The translations under genes were made by a program, and so were the position numbers. Below are positions 31,874-39,238 of a stretch of DNA of 39,238 nucleotides, in pieces; the first letter of the stretch is position 1; every line of letters begins with the position of its first letter. The stretch lies in NCBI GenBank assembly GCA_903838415.1, contig CAILYI010000171.1, positions 1-39,238 on the forward strand. The letters run 5' to 3'. Below the pieces are notes generated by a model that was not told the DNA's origin, searched no databases, and was given only the letters and a program-made list of their open reading frames with translations. This DNA comes from an uncultured Anaerolineae bacterium. Lineage in GTDB: Bacteria > Chloroflexota > Anaerolineae > Anaerolineales > Villigracilaceae.

Positions 31874-32287
31874 TTACCATACTTTGCACAGGATTTCGCC
31901 ACCCACGCCAAGCTGGCGCGCGCGTTGTCCCGTCATAATTCCCTTGGGAGTGGACAGGATGGCAACACCCATACCAGCCAACACCCACGGGATGTCTTGT
32001 TTCTTGGTGTACACTCGGCGACCCGGGCGACTCACGCGAACAATGCCCGTCATTACCGGACGGCGTTCGCGTCGCTCACCAACATATTTGATCTTGATTC
32101 GCAGGACTTGCTGTCCCGGGATTTCACCGTCGGCAACCTCAAAACCTTCGAGGAAGCCTTCTTCTTTTAATATTTTAGCAATTTCCACTTTTACTTTTGA
32201 ATGCGGCATTGCCACATTAGGCTGACCAATCGTCGCGGAATTGCGGATGCGGGTCAGCATGTCAGCAATCGGATCTGTAACGCTCAT
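31874..32287 (-). CDS. rpsH: 30S ribosomal protein S8
   Basis: 137 residues, a 16S rRNA central-domain binder. D-P-I-A-D-M-L-T-R-I-R-N-S at the N-terminus and the C-terminal blocks S-R-P-G-R-R-V-Y and I-L-S-T-P-K-G-I-M are diagnostic. In enterobacteria S8 represses its own operon by binding near rplE; no equivalent structure was searched in detail here. Confidence 0.98.
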   Translation of the reverse strand: MSVTDPIADMLTRIRNSATIGQPNVAMPHSKVKVEIAKILKEEGFLEGFEVADGEIPGQQVLRIKIKYVGERRERRPVMTGIVRVSRPGRRVYTKKQDIPWVLAGMGVAILSTPKGIMTGQRARQLGVGGEILCKVW

Positions 32288-32306
32288 TCTAGCACCTCCA
32301 CCCGGT

Positions 32307-32489
32307 TTACCAGGACGATTTCACCACACCAGGGATTTTGCCTTCCAGAGCAAACTCACGGAAGCAAATCCGGCACAGTCCGAAGCGGCGGATGTATCCA
32401 CGGGAACGGCCGCAACGATTGCAACGGTTACGAACACGGGTTGGGTACTTCCGCCGCAATTCACGATAACTCATGCATTTCTTCGCCAT
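32307..32489 (-). CDS. rpsN: 30S ribosomal protein S14, zinc-binding type
   Basis: 60 residues, the short type Z form. Zinc ligands are C-x2-C ... C-x2-C in R-C-N-R-C-G-R and [10 protein letters not shown]. It ends with P-G-V-V-K-S-S-W. It sits three bases after rplE. The zinc form is common in Gram-positives, Chloroflexota and Thermus. Confidence 0.97.
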   Translation of the reverse strand: MAKKCMSYRELRRKYPTRVRNRCNRCGRSRGYIRRFGLCRICFREFALEGKIPGVVKSSW

Positions 32490-32492
32490 AAC

Positions 32493-33038
32493 TTAAGCTT
32501 CCTTCCTGAAAGGCATTCCAAGGAATTTGAGCATCGCGCGCGAGTGCTCGTCATTCTTGGCAGTCGTCACAATCGTGATTTCCATTCCACGCAGTTTATC
32601 GATTTTGTCATATTCGATTTCGGGGAAAATCAGCTGATCGCGCAAACCCAGAGTATAGTTACCGCGGCCATCAAAGGCGTCCGGCGAAACACCGCGGAAA
32701 TCACGCACACGAGGCAGGGCGACATTCAGCAGGCGATCTAGGAATGCCCACATACGATCCCCACGCAAGGTCACCTTGACACCGATGATGACACCTTCGC
32801 GTAACTTGAAGTTGGCGATACTCTTGCGAGCTTTCGTCTGGATTGGCTTTTGGCCGGTGATAGTTGTCATGTCAGTGATGGCCGCATCCAATGCTTTGGA
32901 ATTGCCCATCGCTTCGCCCAGACCAATATTTACCACAACCTTCTGAATGCGTGGGAGCTCCATCACATTCCGATAGTTGAAGGCATTTTGAAGTGCCGGG
33001 ACAACTTCTTGCTGATAACGTTCTTGCATTCTATTCAT
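32493..33038 (-). CDS. rplE: 50S ribosomal protein L5
   Basis: 181 residues; binds 5S rRNA and contacts P-site tRNA. Blocks: [38 protein letters not shown], and [13 protein letters not shown] 33038 has AGGAG 11 bases upstream; ATG 33029 is a possible alternative. Confidence 0.97.
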   Translation of the reverse strand: MNRMQERYQQEVVPALQNAFNYRNVMELPRIQKVVVNIGLGEAMGNSKALDAAITDMTTITGQKPIQTKARKSIANFKLREGVIIGVKVTLRGDRMWAFLDRLLNVALPRVRDFRGVSPDAFDGRGNYTLGLRDQLIFPEIEYDKIDKLRGMEITIVTTAKNDEHSRAMLKFLGMPFRKEA

Positions 33039-33068
33039 GTCTTTTTGCTCTCCTGTCCAGGCATTGCC

Positions 33069-33401
33069 TTAGTCAATCAAAGCCTGGCAGTGCTTGCAAA
33101 CACGGTGCGCCCCGCTCTCATCGCGCGTGACGCTGACACGGGTAGCCTTGTTGCACTTGGGACAAACCAGCATGACGTTGGAAATATCCAGTGCACCTTC
33201 GAACTTGATGCGCCCGGGATTGATCGTACGCCCACGGCTGGTTTGCGTCTGCTTCTGGTGTTTTGTGCGGATGTTGACACCCTGCACCACCACGCGGCGC
33301 TCATCAACATGCACGCTGATAATCTCACCGCGCTTGCCCTTGTCTTCGAGACTCCCGCTGATTACTTCAACGGTATCACCTTTACGAATCTTCACATTCA
33401 T
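33069..33401 (-). CDS. rplX: 50S ribosomal protein L24 with C-terminal zinc ribbon
   Basis: 110 residues; an assembly initiator of the 50S subunit. KOW motif I-R-K-G-D-T-V-E-V-I-S-G-S-L-E-D-K-G-K-R-G at the N-terminus. The C-terminal third has C-P-K-C and C-K-H-C pairs, a probable zinc ribbon. The start at 33401 (GGAG seven bases upstream) is chosen over 33449, which would overlap rplN and add 16 residues without family likeness. Confidence 0.95.
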   Translation of the reverse strand: MNVKIRKGDTVEVISGSLEDKGKRGEIISVHVDERRVVVQGVNIRTKHQKQTQTSRGRTINPGRIKFEGALDISNVMLVCPKCNKATRVSVTRDESGAHRVCKHCQALID

Positions 33402-33420
33402 GGCTTCACTCCAGGCTCGC

Positions 33421-33792
33421 CTAAAGAACTTCCGGGGCCAACGATACAATCTTCATGAAGCCCTTTTCACGCAGTTCGCGCGCTACTGGGCCAAAGATGC
33501 GGCTGCCCTTCGGGTTCTGACCGTCAGTATCCAAAATCACGGCGGCATTATCATCAAAGCGGATGTAAGAGCCATCTTCGCGGCGCCATTCTTTGGCCGT
33601 GCGAACGATAACAGCCTTCACCACTTCACTCTTCTTCACCGCACCTTGCGGTGTAGCAGATTTGACGGTGGCTACCACGATATCGCCCACGCGAGCGTAT
33701 CGGCGGGTGGAACCGCCCATCACATGGATGACCAGCAGCTCACGAGCGCCAGAATTATCGGCTACTTTTACACGTGTTTCTTGCTGGATCAT
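33421..33792 (-). CDS. rplN: 50S ribosomal protein L14
   Basis: 123 residues, at the subunit interface. [18 protein letters not shown] start, [10 protein letters not shown] block, and C-terminus [12 protein letters not shown] match L14 throughout. Two bases after rpsQ. Confidence 0.98.
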   Translation of the reverse strand: MIQQETRVKVADNSGARELLVIHVMGGSTRRYARVGDIVVATVKSATPQGAVKKSEVVKAVIVRTAKEWRREDGSYIRFDDNAAVILDTDGQNPKGSRIFGPVARELREKGFMKIVSLAPEVL

Positions 33793-33794
33793 GC

Positions 33795-34067
33795 TTACAC
33801 CTCCACGCCGCTGTCAGCGGTTTTGGTCTCACGCTTTACGATGGCTTCCACCACCCAGCGCTTCTCAGCAGAAAGCGGTCGGCTTTCCACGATTTGAACT
33901 TCATCGCCAATTTGGCAACCAAGTTCATCGTGAGCTTTCACGCGATTCGTGCTGTGAATGACCTTCTTGTAAAGTGGATGGCGATAATTTCGAGAAATTT
34001 CGACCACCACGGTCTTCTGCATTTTGTTGCTGGTGACGACACCAGTAATGCGACGACGATTATTCAT
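33795..34067 (-). CDS. rpsQ: 30S ribosomal protein S17
   Basis: 90 residues, an early 16S rRNA binder. [22 protein letters not shown] and the late [13 protein letters not shown] block are diagnostic. Between rpmC and rplN as usual. Confidence 0.97.
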   Translation of the reverse strand: MNNRRRITGVVTSNKMQKTVVVEISRNYRHPLYKKVIHSTNRVKAHDELGCQIGDEVQIVESRPLSAEKRWVVEAIVKRETKTADSGVEV

Positions 34068-34078
34068 TCTGCACCTTC

Positions 34079-34276
34079 CTACTTGGCCGCTTTCTGCGTT
34101 TCGGCCAGGATGGTTTCCATCCGGGCGATGTCACGGCGGAGCGTGCGCAGACGACTGGTATCGGTCAATTGGCCAGTAACCTGCTGGAAGCGGAGTTTCA
34201 TCAACTCTTCGCGGGTATCAGCGACTTTGGCCTTGATTTCTTCGGCAGATAAGTTACGGATTTCTTTCGAGTTCAT
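34079..34276 (-). CDS. rpmC: 50S ribosomal protein L29
   Basis: 65 residues, two-helix protein at the tunnel exit where chaperones and SRP dock. L-M-K-L-R-F-Q-Q-V-T-G-Q-L and R-R-D-I-A-R-M-E-T-I are typical. Three bases after rplP. Confidence 0.96.
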   Translation of the reverse strand: MNSKEIRNLSAEEIKAKVADTREELMKLRFQQVTGQLTDTSRLRTLRRDIARMETILAETQKAAK

Positions 34277-34279
34277 TCG

Positions 34280-34705
34280 CTACTCTCCTGCCACCGCCTC
34301 ATGGCGGGTGACGATCTTGGTCCTGATCGAAAACTTGTACTGGGCCATTTTTAGTGCTTTCAGGGCCTCTTCAGTGGACATGCCACCAACTTCGATCATC
34401 ATACGGCCAGGTTTTACCACGGCAACATAGTATTCCACGTTGCCTTTACCTTTACCCATACGGGTTTCCGGCGGTCTCTGGGTGTACGGTTTTGACGGGA
34501 AAATGCGGATCCAGACTTTGCCGCGGCGCTTCATTTCGCGCACAATCGCGCGACGAGCGGCTTCAATCTGACGAGCAGTCACCCAGCCTGGCTCCAGGGC
34601 TTGAAGGCCCCATTCACCAAAACTAATTTCTGCGCCGCGCAGGGCTTTGCCCTTCATGCGGCCGCGCATTTGCTTGCGCCACTTTACACGTTTCGGCATT
34701 AACAT
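34280..34705 (-). CDS. rplP: 50S ribosomal protein L16
   Basis: 141 residues, near the A-site and needed for tRNA accommodation. [26 protein letters not shown] and [19 protein letters not shown] blocks. Either ATG 34705 or 34699 may be used; AGAGG lies upstream. A stem-loop occupies the spacer to rpsC. Confidence 0.97.
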   Translation of the reverse strand: MLMPKRVKWRKQMRGRMKGKALRGAEISFGEWGLQALEPGWVTARQIEAARRAIVREMKRRGKVWIRIFPSKPYTQRPPETRMGKGKGNVEYYVAVVKPGRMMIEVGGMSTEEALKALKMAQYKFSIRTKIVTRHEAVAGE

Positions 34706-34744
34706 AGTGACAACCTCTTTTCACAGGCTCGTGTCGGGCGATTA

Positions 34745-34783
34745 CCCTGCACGCTTCATTTTTTATAAAGGCGTGCGTGCGGG
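34745..34783 (-). promoter_or_regulatory. stem-loop in the rpsC-rplP spacer
   Basis: Minus strand CCCGCACGC pairs with GCGTGCAGGG (one bulged A) around a 20-base A/T-rich loop. It begins directly after the rpsC stop. No U-run follows, so it is not a classic terminator. A role in mRNA processing or regulation of rplP is possible but unproven. Confidence 0.5.
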
Positions 34784-34784
34784 G

Positions 34785-35462
34785 TTACTCGCTAACGTAC
34801 ACGCCTTCCGTGGCTTCAGCTTTTTCTTCCACTTCCTGCTTCATCTCGCCCTTGTAAACCCACACTTTGACGCCAATGCGTCCGTAGGTGGTCAGAGCTT
34901 CAGCGCGGGAAAATTCAATATCCGCACGCAACGTTTGCAGGGGAACGCGGCCTTCGCGCAGCCACACAGTGCGGGCCATTTCAGCGCCCGCCAGGCGACC
35001 AGCCACTTCAATCTTGATGCCTTGGGCACCCTGGCGCATTGCAGATTGGATCGCTTTTTTCATCGCACGGCGATAAGCTATGCGGCGTTCCATTTGTTCG
35101 GCAATGTTGCGGGCTACCAGATAAGCATCAGTATCCGGGGCGGACAATTCCTTAATATCAAGGTCTACTTTCTTGCCTACTAATTCTTGCAGGCCTTCAC
35201 GGACCTTTTTCACGCCTTCACCCTTGCGCCCGATCAAAATACCAGGCTTGGCGGTGCTGACAGTGACTTTCACCTTACCGGGATAGCGTTCCACTTCTAC
35301 TCGGGAAACACCAGCCTTGGGGGAGATTTCCTGTACAAACTTGCGAATGGCGAAATCCTGCTGAAGTTGCTCACGGTACTGAGCGCCCTCTGCGAACCAG
35401 CGACCTTGCCATCCATGGCTAACAGCCAGGCGGAAACCAATTGGATGTACTTTGCGACCCAT
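34785..35462 (-). CDS. rpsC: 30S ribosomal protein S3
   Basis: 225 residues, at the mRNA entry channel. M-G-R-K-V-H-P-I-G-F-R-L start, KH domain with G-I-L-I-G-R-K-G-E-G-V, and C-terminal domain R-R-A-M-K-K-A-I-Q-S-A-M and G-R-I-G-V-K-V-W-V-Y-K-G. The tail after this block is short and acidic. Confidence 0.98.
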   Translation of the reverse strand: MGRKVHPIGFRLAVSHGWQGRWFAEGAQYREQLQQDFAIRKFVQEISPKAGVSRVEVERYPGKVKVTVSTAKPGILIGRKGEGVKKVREGLQELVGKKVDLDIKELSAPDTDAYLVARNIAEQMERRIAYRRAMKKAIQSAMRQGAQGIKIEVAGRLAGAEMARTVWLREGRVPLQTLRADIEFSRAEALTTYGRIGVKVWVYKGEMKQEVEEKAEATEGVYVSE

Positions 35463-35477
35463 ATTTTCTCCTTACTC

Positions 35478-35819
35478 CTAGGCTTCGCGTTCCCGCAGGA
35501 TAATCGTTACATGCGATGAACGACGCAAGACCGGCTTGAAGCGTCCGCGAGCGCCGAAGCGGCGCCACTTGCGCGTGGGGGCTTCATCAGCGAAAATCGT
35601 GGCGATGTATAAATCGTCACGGCTCACGCCGAAGTTTTCCTCAGCATTCGCCACAGCCGACTTAAGAAGCTTCAGCACCGGCACAGCAGCATGGCTGGGA
35701 ACAAAGCGCAGGGTGTCCAACGCCTCGTTGGCGTTTTTACCGCGCACTAAGTCCACCACCAAGCGAACTTTTTGGGCCGAAACGGAGAGAAAGCTAAGAT
35801 GAGCACGAACGTCAGTCAT
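35478..35819 (-). CDS. rplV: 50S ribosomal protein L22
   Basis: 113 residues; its beta hairpin lines the exit tunnel, where macrolide resistance changes occur. S-A-Q-K-V-R-L-V-V-D-L-V-R-G and the hairpin block P-T-R-K-W-R-R-F-G-A-R-G-R are diagnostic. Three bases after rpsS. Confidence 0.98.
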   Translation of the reverse strand: MTDVRAHLSFLSVSAQKVRLVVDLVRGKNANEALDTLRFVPSHAAVPVLKLLKSAVANAEENFGVSRDDLYIATIFADEAPTRKWRRFGARGRFKPVLRRSSHVTIILREREA

Positions 35820-35822
35820 GGC

Positions 35823-36101
35823 TTACTTTCCTTTCGTCGACTTCTCCGAGAGATGACCCCGGAAAGTACGCGTCGGGGCAAATTCGCCCAGGCGGTGACC
35901 GACCATATTCTCGGTGACATAAATCGGCACGTGGCGGCGGCCATCATGCACGGCAATGGTGTGCCCCACCATCTGGGGGAAGATGACACTCGCCCGGCTC
36001 CAAGTTCGAACAACTTTCTTTTCGCCGCGCTGGTTCATCATCTCAATTTTCTTGAGCAATTTTGGGGCAATGAACGGCCCCTTCTTGAGAGATCTAGACA
36101 T
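35823..36101 (-). CDS. rpsS: 30S ribosomal protein S19
   Basis: 92 residues, 30S head. [46 protein letters not shown] and [10 protein letters not shown] match the family end to end. Confidence 0.98.
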   Translation of the reverse strand: MSRSLKKGPFIAPKLLKKIEMMNQRGEKKVVRTWSRASVIFPQMVGHTIAVHDGRRHVPIYVTENMVGHRLGEFAPTRTFRGHLSEKSTKGK

Positions 36102-36131
36102 AGTCTCGTTCCTCGTTTACCTTGTCACGCC

Positions 36132-36968
36132 TTAGCGGCTATTCTTGCTGCGGCGGCGGACAATATACTTGTCCGTCTGCTTATTCTTACGGGTTTTATA
36201 ACCCAGAGTGGGCTTGCCCCACGGGCTGCGCGGACCGGGCTTGCCAATCGGCTGACGACCTTCACCACCACCATGCGGATGGTCGCGAGGGGTCATCGCA
36301 GAACCGCGAACGGACGGACGAATACCCAGATGGCGGCTTCGTCCAGCCTTGCCAAGCTTGATGTTGCTGTGATCGAGGTTGCCAACCTGCCCGATCGTGG
36401 CATAGCACTTCTGGCGGATCAAACGTACTTCACCAGATGGCATGCGGATCTGAGCAAATTCGCCTTCCTTGGCCAGCAATTGGGCAGCAGCACCAGCTGA
36501 ACGCACTAGTTGTCCGCCTTTGCCTTCTTTAATCTCGATGTTGTGCACCAAGGTACCAACAGGGATATTGGCAATCGGCAGGCAGTTGCCTGGGCGAATT
36601 TCAGCACTTGGGCCAGAGAGCAACGTATCGCCAACCTTCACACCCAAGGGAGCAATGATATAGCGTTTCTCGCCATCCGCGTAAAATAACAGCGCCAAAC
36701 GAGCGGTGCGACCCGGGTCGTATTCAATCGCTGAAACTTTGGCAGGAATGCCGTGCTTCTCTCGTTTGAAATCCACCAAACGGACATAGCGGCGAGCACC
36801 ACCACCCTGATGACGAACGGTGACGCGACCATACACGTTGCGTCCGCCATACTTTGGCAGGGAGACGATCAACGAACGTTCGGGCTCGCTCTTGGTGATT
36901 TCCTCGAACGTATAGCCTGTCATGCCGCGTTGACCGGGAGTTACCGGTTTATACTTTTTTACAGCCAT
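36132..36968 (-). CDS. rplB: 50S ribosomal protein L2
   Basis: 278 residues; core protein near the peptidyl transferase centre and bridge B7b. Y-K-P-V-T-P-G-Q-R at the start, G-G-G-A-R-R-Y, and the conserved C-terminal [18 protein letters not shown] block, which includes the essential histidine. ATG shares one base with the rplW stop (TAATG). Confidence 0.98.
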   Translation of the reverse strand: MAVKKYKPVTPGQRGMTGYTFEEITKSEPERSLIVSLPKYGGRNVYGRVTVRHQGGGARRYVRLVDFKREKHGIPAKVSAIEYDPGRTARLALLFYADGEKRYIIAPLGVKVGDTLLSGPSAEIRPGNCLPIANIPVGTLVHNIEIKEGKGGQLVRSAGAAAQLLAKEGEFAQIRMPSGEVRLIRQKCYATIGQVGNLDHSNIKLGKAGRSRHLGIRPSVRGSAMTPRDHPHGGGEGRQPIGKPGPRSPWGKPTLGYKTRKNKQTDKYIVRRRSKNSR

Positions 36969-37270
36969 TACTGCACCCCCTCAAAAATCTGGAGAGTCTG
37001 GCCTGCCTTAAGGGTTACGATAGCCTTTTTGTAACCGGCTTTACGCACCATCAGGCGGCGGCTGCGAGCACGGCGACCACGTTTGGCCGCAGTGTTGATA
37101 ATATTCACGCGTTCCACTTCAACATCGAAGATCGTCTCGATGGCATCCTTCACCTGCGTCCGGGTGGCTTTATCAGCCACTTCGAAAGCGTACTGGTTCA
37201 GTTTGCTCGACTGATAGTTCGACTTCTCGGTGATCAGCGGACGGCGGAGAATCTCATATAGCGTCGTCAT
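36968..37270 (-). CDS. rplW: 50S ribosomal protein L23
   Basis: 100 residues; docking site for trigger factor and SRP at the tunnel exit. [12 protein letters not shown] at the N-terminus, [19 protein letters not shown], and a basic loop R-G-R-R-A-R-S-R-R followed by G-Y-K-K-A-I-V-T-L. It overlaps rplB by one base. Confidence 0.97.
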   Translation of the reverse strand: MTTLYEILRRPLITEKSNYQSSKLNQYAFEVADKATRTQVKDAIETIFDVEVERVNIINTAAKRGRRARSRRLMVRKAGYKKAIVTLKAGQTLQIFEGVQ

Positions 37271-37278
37271 GATCGCTC

Positions 37279-37908
37279 CTATTCCAACGTAGACTTCAGG
37301 ACATCCAGCACTTGCAGAGGCAGAATGACCTTATCAAAACTGAGAATATCGCGGATATTGAGATAACCGGCCATCAATACTTTGGCATCCGGAATGTTGT
37401 TGGTAGAGCGAGCGACAACATCGTAAGCGGCAGATTTCTCAGGGATGACCACCAAGGCGCTTGAGCCACCGACCAAAAGATTGAGGGCTTGAGCCATCAG
37501 CCGGGTCTTAGGTTCAGCCAATACCAGTTCATCCAAAACCACGATACCAGCATCTGCGGCCTTAGCAGACAGAGCTGAGCGTAACGCGGCTCTGCGCATC
37601 TTTAATGGCATGCGCTGGGTATAGCTGCGAGGGTGTGGCGTAAAGATACGACCACCACCTACCCATTGAGCAGCACGGCTGGAACCTTGGCGAGCGCGGC
37701 CAGTACCCTTTTGTTTCCAGGGTTTCTTTCCGCCACCGGCCACTTCACCGCGCAGTTTGGTGTCATGAGTACCCAAGCGGGCATTCGCCATTTGACGAAC
37801 ATAAGCCTGGTGCATCAAATCAATATTAATTTGGGCTTCGAAGATTGCGGCAGGCAATTCAACCTGGCTAACCTTCTTACCTTCCATGTTCAAAACGTCA
37901 ACTTTCAT
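37279..37908 (-). CDS. rplD: 50S ribosomal protein L4
   Basis: 209 residues. L4 lines the exit tunnel and, in enterobacteria, represses the S10 operon. Extended loop region R-G-E-V-A-G-G-G-K-K-P-W-K-Q-K-G-T-G-R-A-R is present. Start at 37908 is preferred because GGAG lies nine bases upstream; ATG 37923 would add five residues and has a site too close to it. Confidence 0.96.
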   Translation of the reverse strand: MKVDVLNMEGKKVSQVELPAAIFEAQINIDLMHQAYVRQMANARLGTHDTKLRGEVAGGGKKPWKQKGTGRARQGSSRAAQWVGGGRIFTPHPRSYTQRMPLKMRRAALRSALSAKAADAGIVVLDELVLAEPKTRLMAQALNLLVGGSSALVVIPEKSAAYDVVARSTNNIPDAKVLMAGYLNIRDILSFDKVILPLQVLDVLKSTLE

Positions 37909-37933
37909 AGCGTCTGACTCCATTCCTCGCGCA

Positions 37934-38563
37934 TTACTGCTTGCGCGCCTCGTTGATGATCACCAGGCCGCCTTTGGAGCCTGGCACGGCGCCATGAACA
38001 CCAATCAGGTTACGTTCGGCATCAACCAGAACGACCTTGAGGCTCTGAACGGTAACGCGATCATCACCCATATGGCCGGGGCGACGTGAACCCTTATAAA
38101 CACGACCTGGGGTAGTACCGGAACCATTAGAACCGGGAGCGCGATGGCGGTCGGATTGACCATGGGTCTTGGGGCCACCGGCGAAGTGATAACGCTTTAC
38201 ACCACCGGCGAAACCCTTACCCTTACTGGTTCCAATCACATCCACGCGTTCACCGACGCTGAACACATCTACTTTCATTACGTCACCAACAGCAACATCG
38301 AGAGTCTTGGTGCGGAACTCACGCAGAAAGCGCAGGGGCGGCAAATTCGCGGTCTTCAGATGGCCAATTTCGCCACCACTCAGACGCTTAGGGTGCGTTT
38401 CGCTAAAACCCAACTGCACTGCAGAGTAACCTTCACTCTCCGGACGTCGTACCTGGGTAACATAACAAGGCCCAGCCTCGATGAGAGTCACGGGGTAAGC
38501 CACGCCTCTATCATCGAAGATCTGGGTCATGCCAATCTTCTTACCAATCAGCCCTTTCAACAT
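37934..38563 (-). CDS. rplC: 50S ribosomal protein L3
   Basis: 209 residues; 23S rRNA assembly initiator reaching the peptidyl transferase centre. G-L-I-G-K-K-I-G-M-T-Q-I-F at the start, K-G-K-G-F-A-G-G-V-K-R-Y-H-F and the conserved G-P-K-T-H-G-Q-S-D-R-H-R-A-P-G-S loop. AAAGGAG lies upstream of ATG, at the end of a long structured spacer. Confidence 0.98.
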   Translation of the reverse strand: MLKGLIGKKIGMTQIFDDRGVAYPVTLIEAGPCYVTQVRRPESEGYSAVQLGFSETHPKRLSGGEIGHLKTANLPPLRFLREFRTKTLDVAVGDVMKVDVFSVGERVDVIGTSKGKGFAGGVKRYHFAGGPKTHGQSDRHRAPGSNGSGTTPGRVYKGSRRPGHMGDDRVTVQSLKVVLVDAERNLIGVHGAVPGSKGGLVIINEARKQ

Positions 38564-38774
38564 CCTCGGTTTTCTCCTTTACAAAGATTTAGTTGAGACT
38601 GTCAGCCGGGCTAGGCTGCATCATCTCCCAGCGGAGCAGTCAACCAGCTTGCCGCGGCCATTTTATTTGTTGGCCCACGAACAAAAACTGTTCTTGCTTC
38701 GCCGCACTCAATCTAACTGGCCTGACCGTTATTGCTCGTCAGACCAGTTAGACGAATTTATAACTTGTGTTTAT
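38564..38774 (-). promoter_or_regulatory. 211-base structured spacer between rpsJ and rplC
   Basis: No protein is encoded. The mRNA can form several hairpins: a 15-bp stem at 38712-38752 (only one G-U pair, 11-base loop), then GAACA/TGTTC around a five-base loop, then GGCCA/TGGCC around ten A-rich bases, then a GC-rich region before AAAGGAG of rplC. None is followed by a U-run. A cis-regulatory leader for rplC onward, such as an autoregulatory site for L4 or another r-protein, is inferred. Confidence 0.6.
38712..38752. repeat. 15-bp stem-loop 11 bases upstream edge of the rplC leader
   Basis: Arms 38712-38726 and 38738-38752 pair over 15 positions with a single wobble. The outer part is TCTAACTGG/CCAGTTAGA. 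It lies about 22 bases after the rpsJ stop codon and is by far the strongest fold in the ribosomal cluster. It lacks the T-run of an intrinsic terminator on either strand. Confidence 0.85.
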
Positions 38775-39083
38775 TTAGATCTTAATCTCGATATCGACGC
38801 CCGCAGGCAGATTAAGCCGCATCAGCATATCAATCGTCTTTGAATCAGGGTCCAGAACATCAATCAGACGGTTGTGCGTGCGGATCTCAAAGTGCTCGTG
38901 CGAGTCCTTGTCGATAAATGCGGAGCGACGTATTGTAAACCTTTCCTTCTTGCTTGGCAAGGGTACCGGGCCAACCACTTTGGCTCCAGAGCGTTCGGCG
39001 GTTTCGACAATGCGCTTGGCAGACTGATCAAGAACACGATGATCATACGCCTTGAGGCGGATACGTATCTTTTGTTTAGTCAT
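38775..39083 (-). CDS. rpsJ: 30S ribosomal protein S10 (NusE)
   Basis: 102 residues; 30S head protein and, with NusB, transcription antitermination factor. [30 protein letters not shown], and [13 protein letters not shown] are diagnostic. Its GGTGGAG ribosome-binding site overlaps the tuf stop codon, so the pair is tightly linked. Confidence 0.98.
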   Translation of the reverse strand: MTKQKIRIRLKAYDHRVLDQSAKRIVETAERSGAKVVGPVPLPSKKERFTIRRSAFIDKDSHEHFEIRTHNRLIDVLDPDSKTIDMLMRLNLPAGVDIEIKI

Positions 39084-39091
39084 TTCTCCAC

Positions 39092-39238
39092 CTATTCGAT
39101 GATCTTGGTGATAACGCCAGCGCCCACGGTCAGGCCACCTTCGCGGATGGCGAACTTCAGGCCTTGCTCCAACGCTACCGGCACAATCAACTCTACCGTC
39201 AGGTTCACGTTGTCGCCCGGCATAACCATTTCCACGCC
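39092..39238 (-). CDS. tuf: elongation factor Tu, C-terminal 48 residues (gene continues beyond window)
   Basis: The right edge of the window cuts the gene. The visible part reads [11 protein letters not shown], later [20 protein letters not shown] and a TAG stop, which is the end of domain 3 of EF-Tu. Its position in front of rpsJ matches the common str-S10 junction. Confidence 0.97.
   Translation of the reverse strand, partial: GVEMVMPGDNVNLTVELIVPVALEQGLKFAIREGGLTVGAGVITKIIE

Overview
The window (about 39 kb, fairly GC-rich) looks like a piece of a bacterial chromosome, most likely from an Anaerolineae-type Chloroflexota. That assignment is an inference. It rests on the gene repertoire (tryptophan-motif TPR protein, GxxExxY protein, GH38 mannosidase, cyanophycinase), zinc-type S14, S4 and L24 proteins, and the style of the intergenic repeats. 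No rRNA, tRNA, CRISPR array, prophage or insertion sequence was recognised.

Left part, minus strand (1-12944): a TPR protein whose long acidic tail repeats Asp-Trp-Leu motifs and runs off the left edge; a pyrimidine-nucleoside phosphorylase; then a tight operon read from 7739 downwards: family 5 uracil-DNA glycosylase, two membrane-anchored alpha/beta hydrolases, a peroxiredoxin-like gene and an S51-like protein fused to a cysteinyl-tRNA synthetase C-terminal tail. Several starts overlap the previous stop as ATGA. The peroxiredoxin gene carries an in-frame TGA exactly where the peroxidatic cysteine should be (U-P-Y-C), so it is a strong candidate selenoprotein that simple gene calling would truncate. 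Upstream lie a terminator-bounded glycoside hydrolase and the group ruvB, alpha/beta hydrolase, membrane lipoprotein, queA. ruvB needs a single-base frameshift near codon 14.

Middle, plus strand (13250-20823): cyanophycinase, GxxExxY protein, a very unusual 845-residue protein (signal peptide and extracytoplasmic domain fused to a flippase-like membrane domain) translationally coupled to a GH38 alpha-mannosidase, then uracil phosphoribosyltransferase. The divergent ruvB/cyanophycinase spacer holds a 19-bp perfect hairpin and a 22-bp tandem repeat array.

Right part, minus strand (39238-20870): the classical tuf-S10-spc-alpha ribosomal superoperon, in the order tuf, rpsJ, rplC-rplD-rplW-rplB-rpsS-rplV-rpsC-rplP-rpmC-rpsQ-rplN-rplX-rplE-rpsN-rpsH-rplF-rplR-rpsE-rpmD-rplO-secY-adk-map, rpmJ-rpsM-rpsK-rpsD-rpoA-rplQ-truA-rplM-rpsI, then mazG. 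infA is not in its usual place between map and rpmJ, where a promoter is seen instead. A 210-base structured spacer separates rpsJ from rplC.

Across the window several spacers, and one coding region, carry short arrays of heptamer 'words', a different word at each locus and some of them palindromic. They resemble a repeat class rather than chance sequence.
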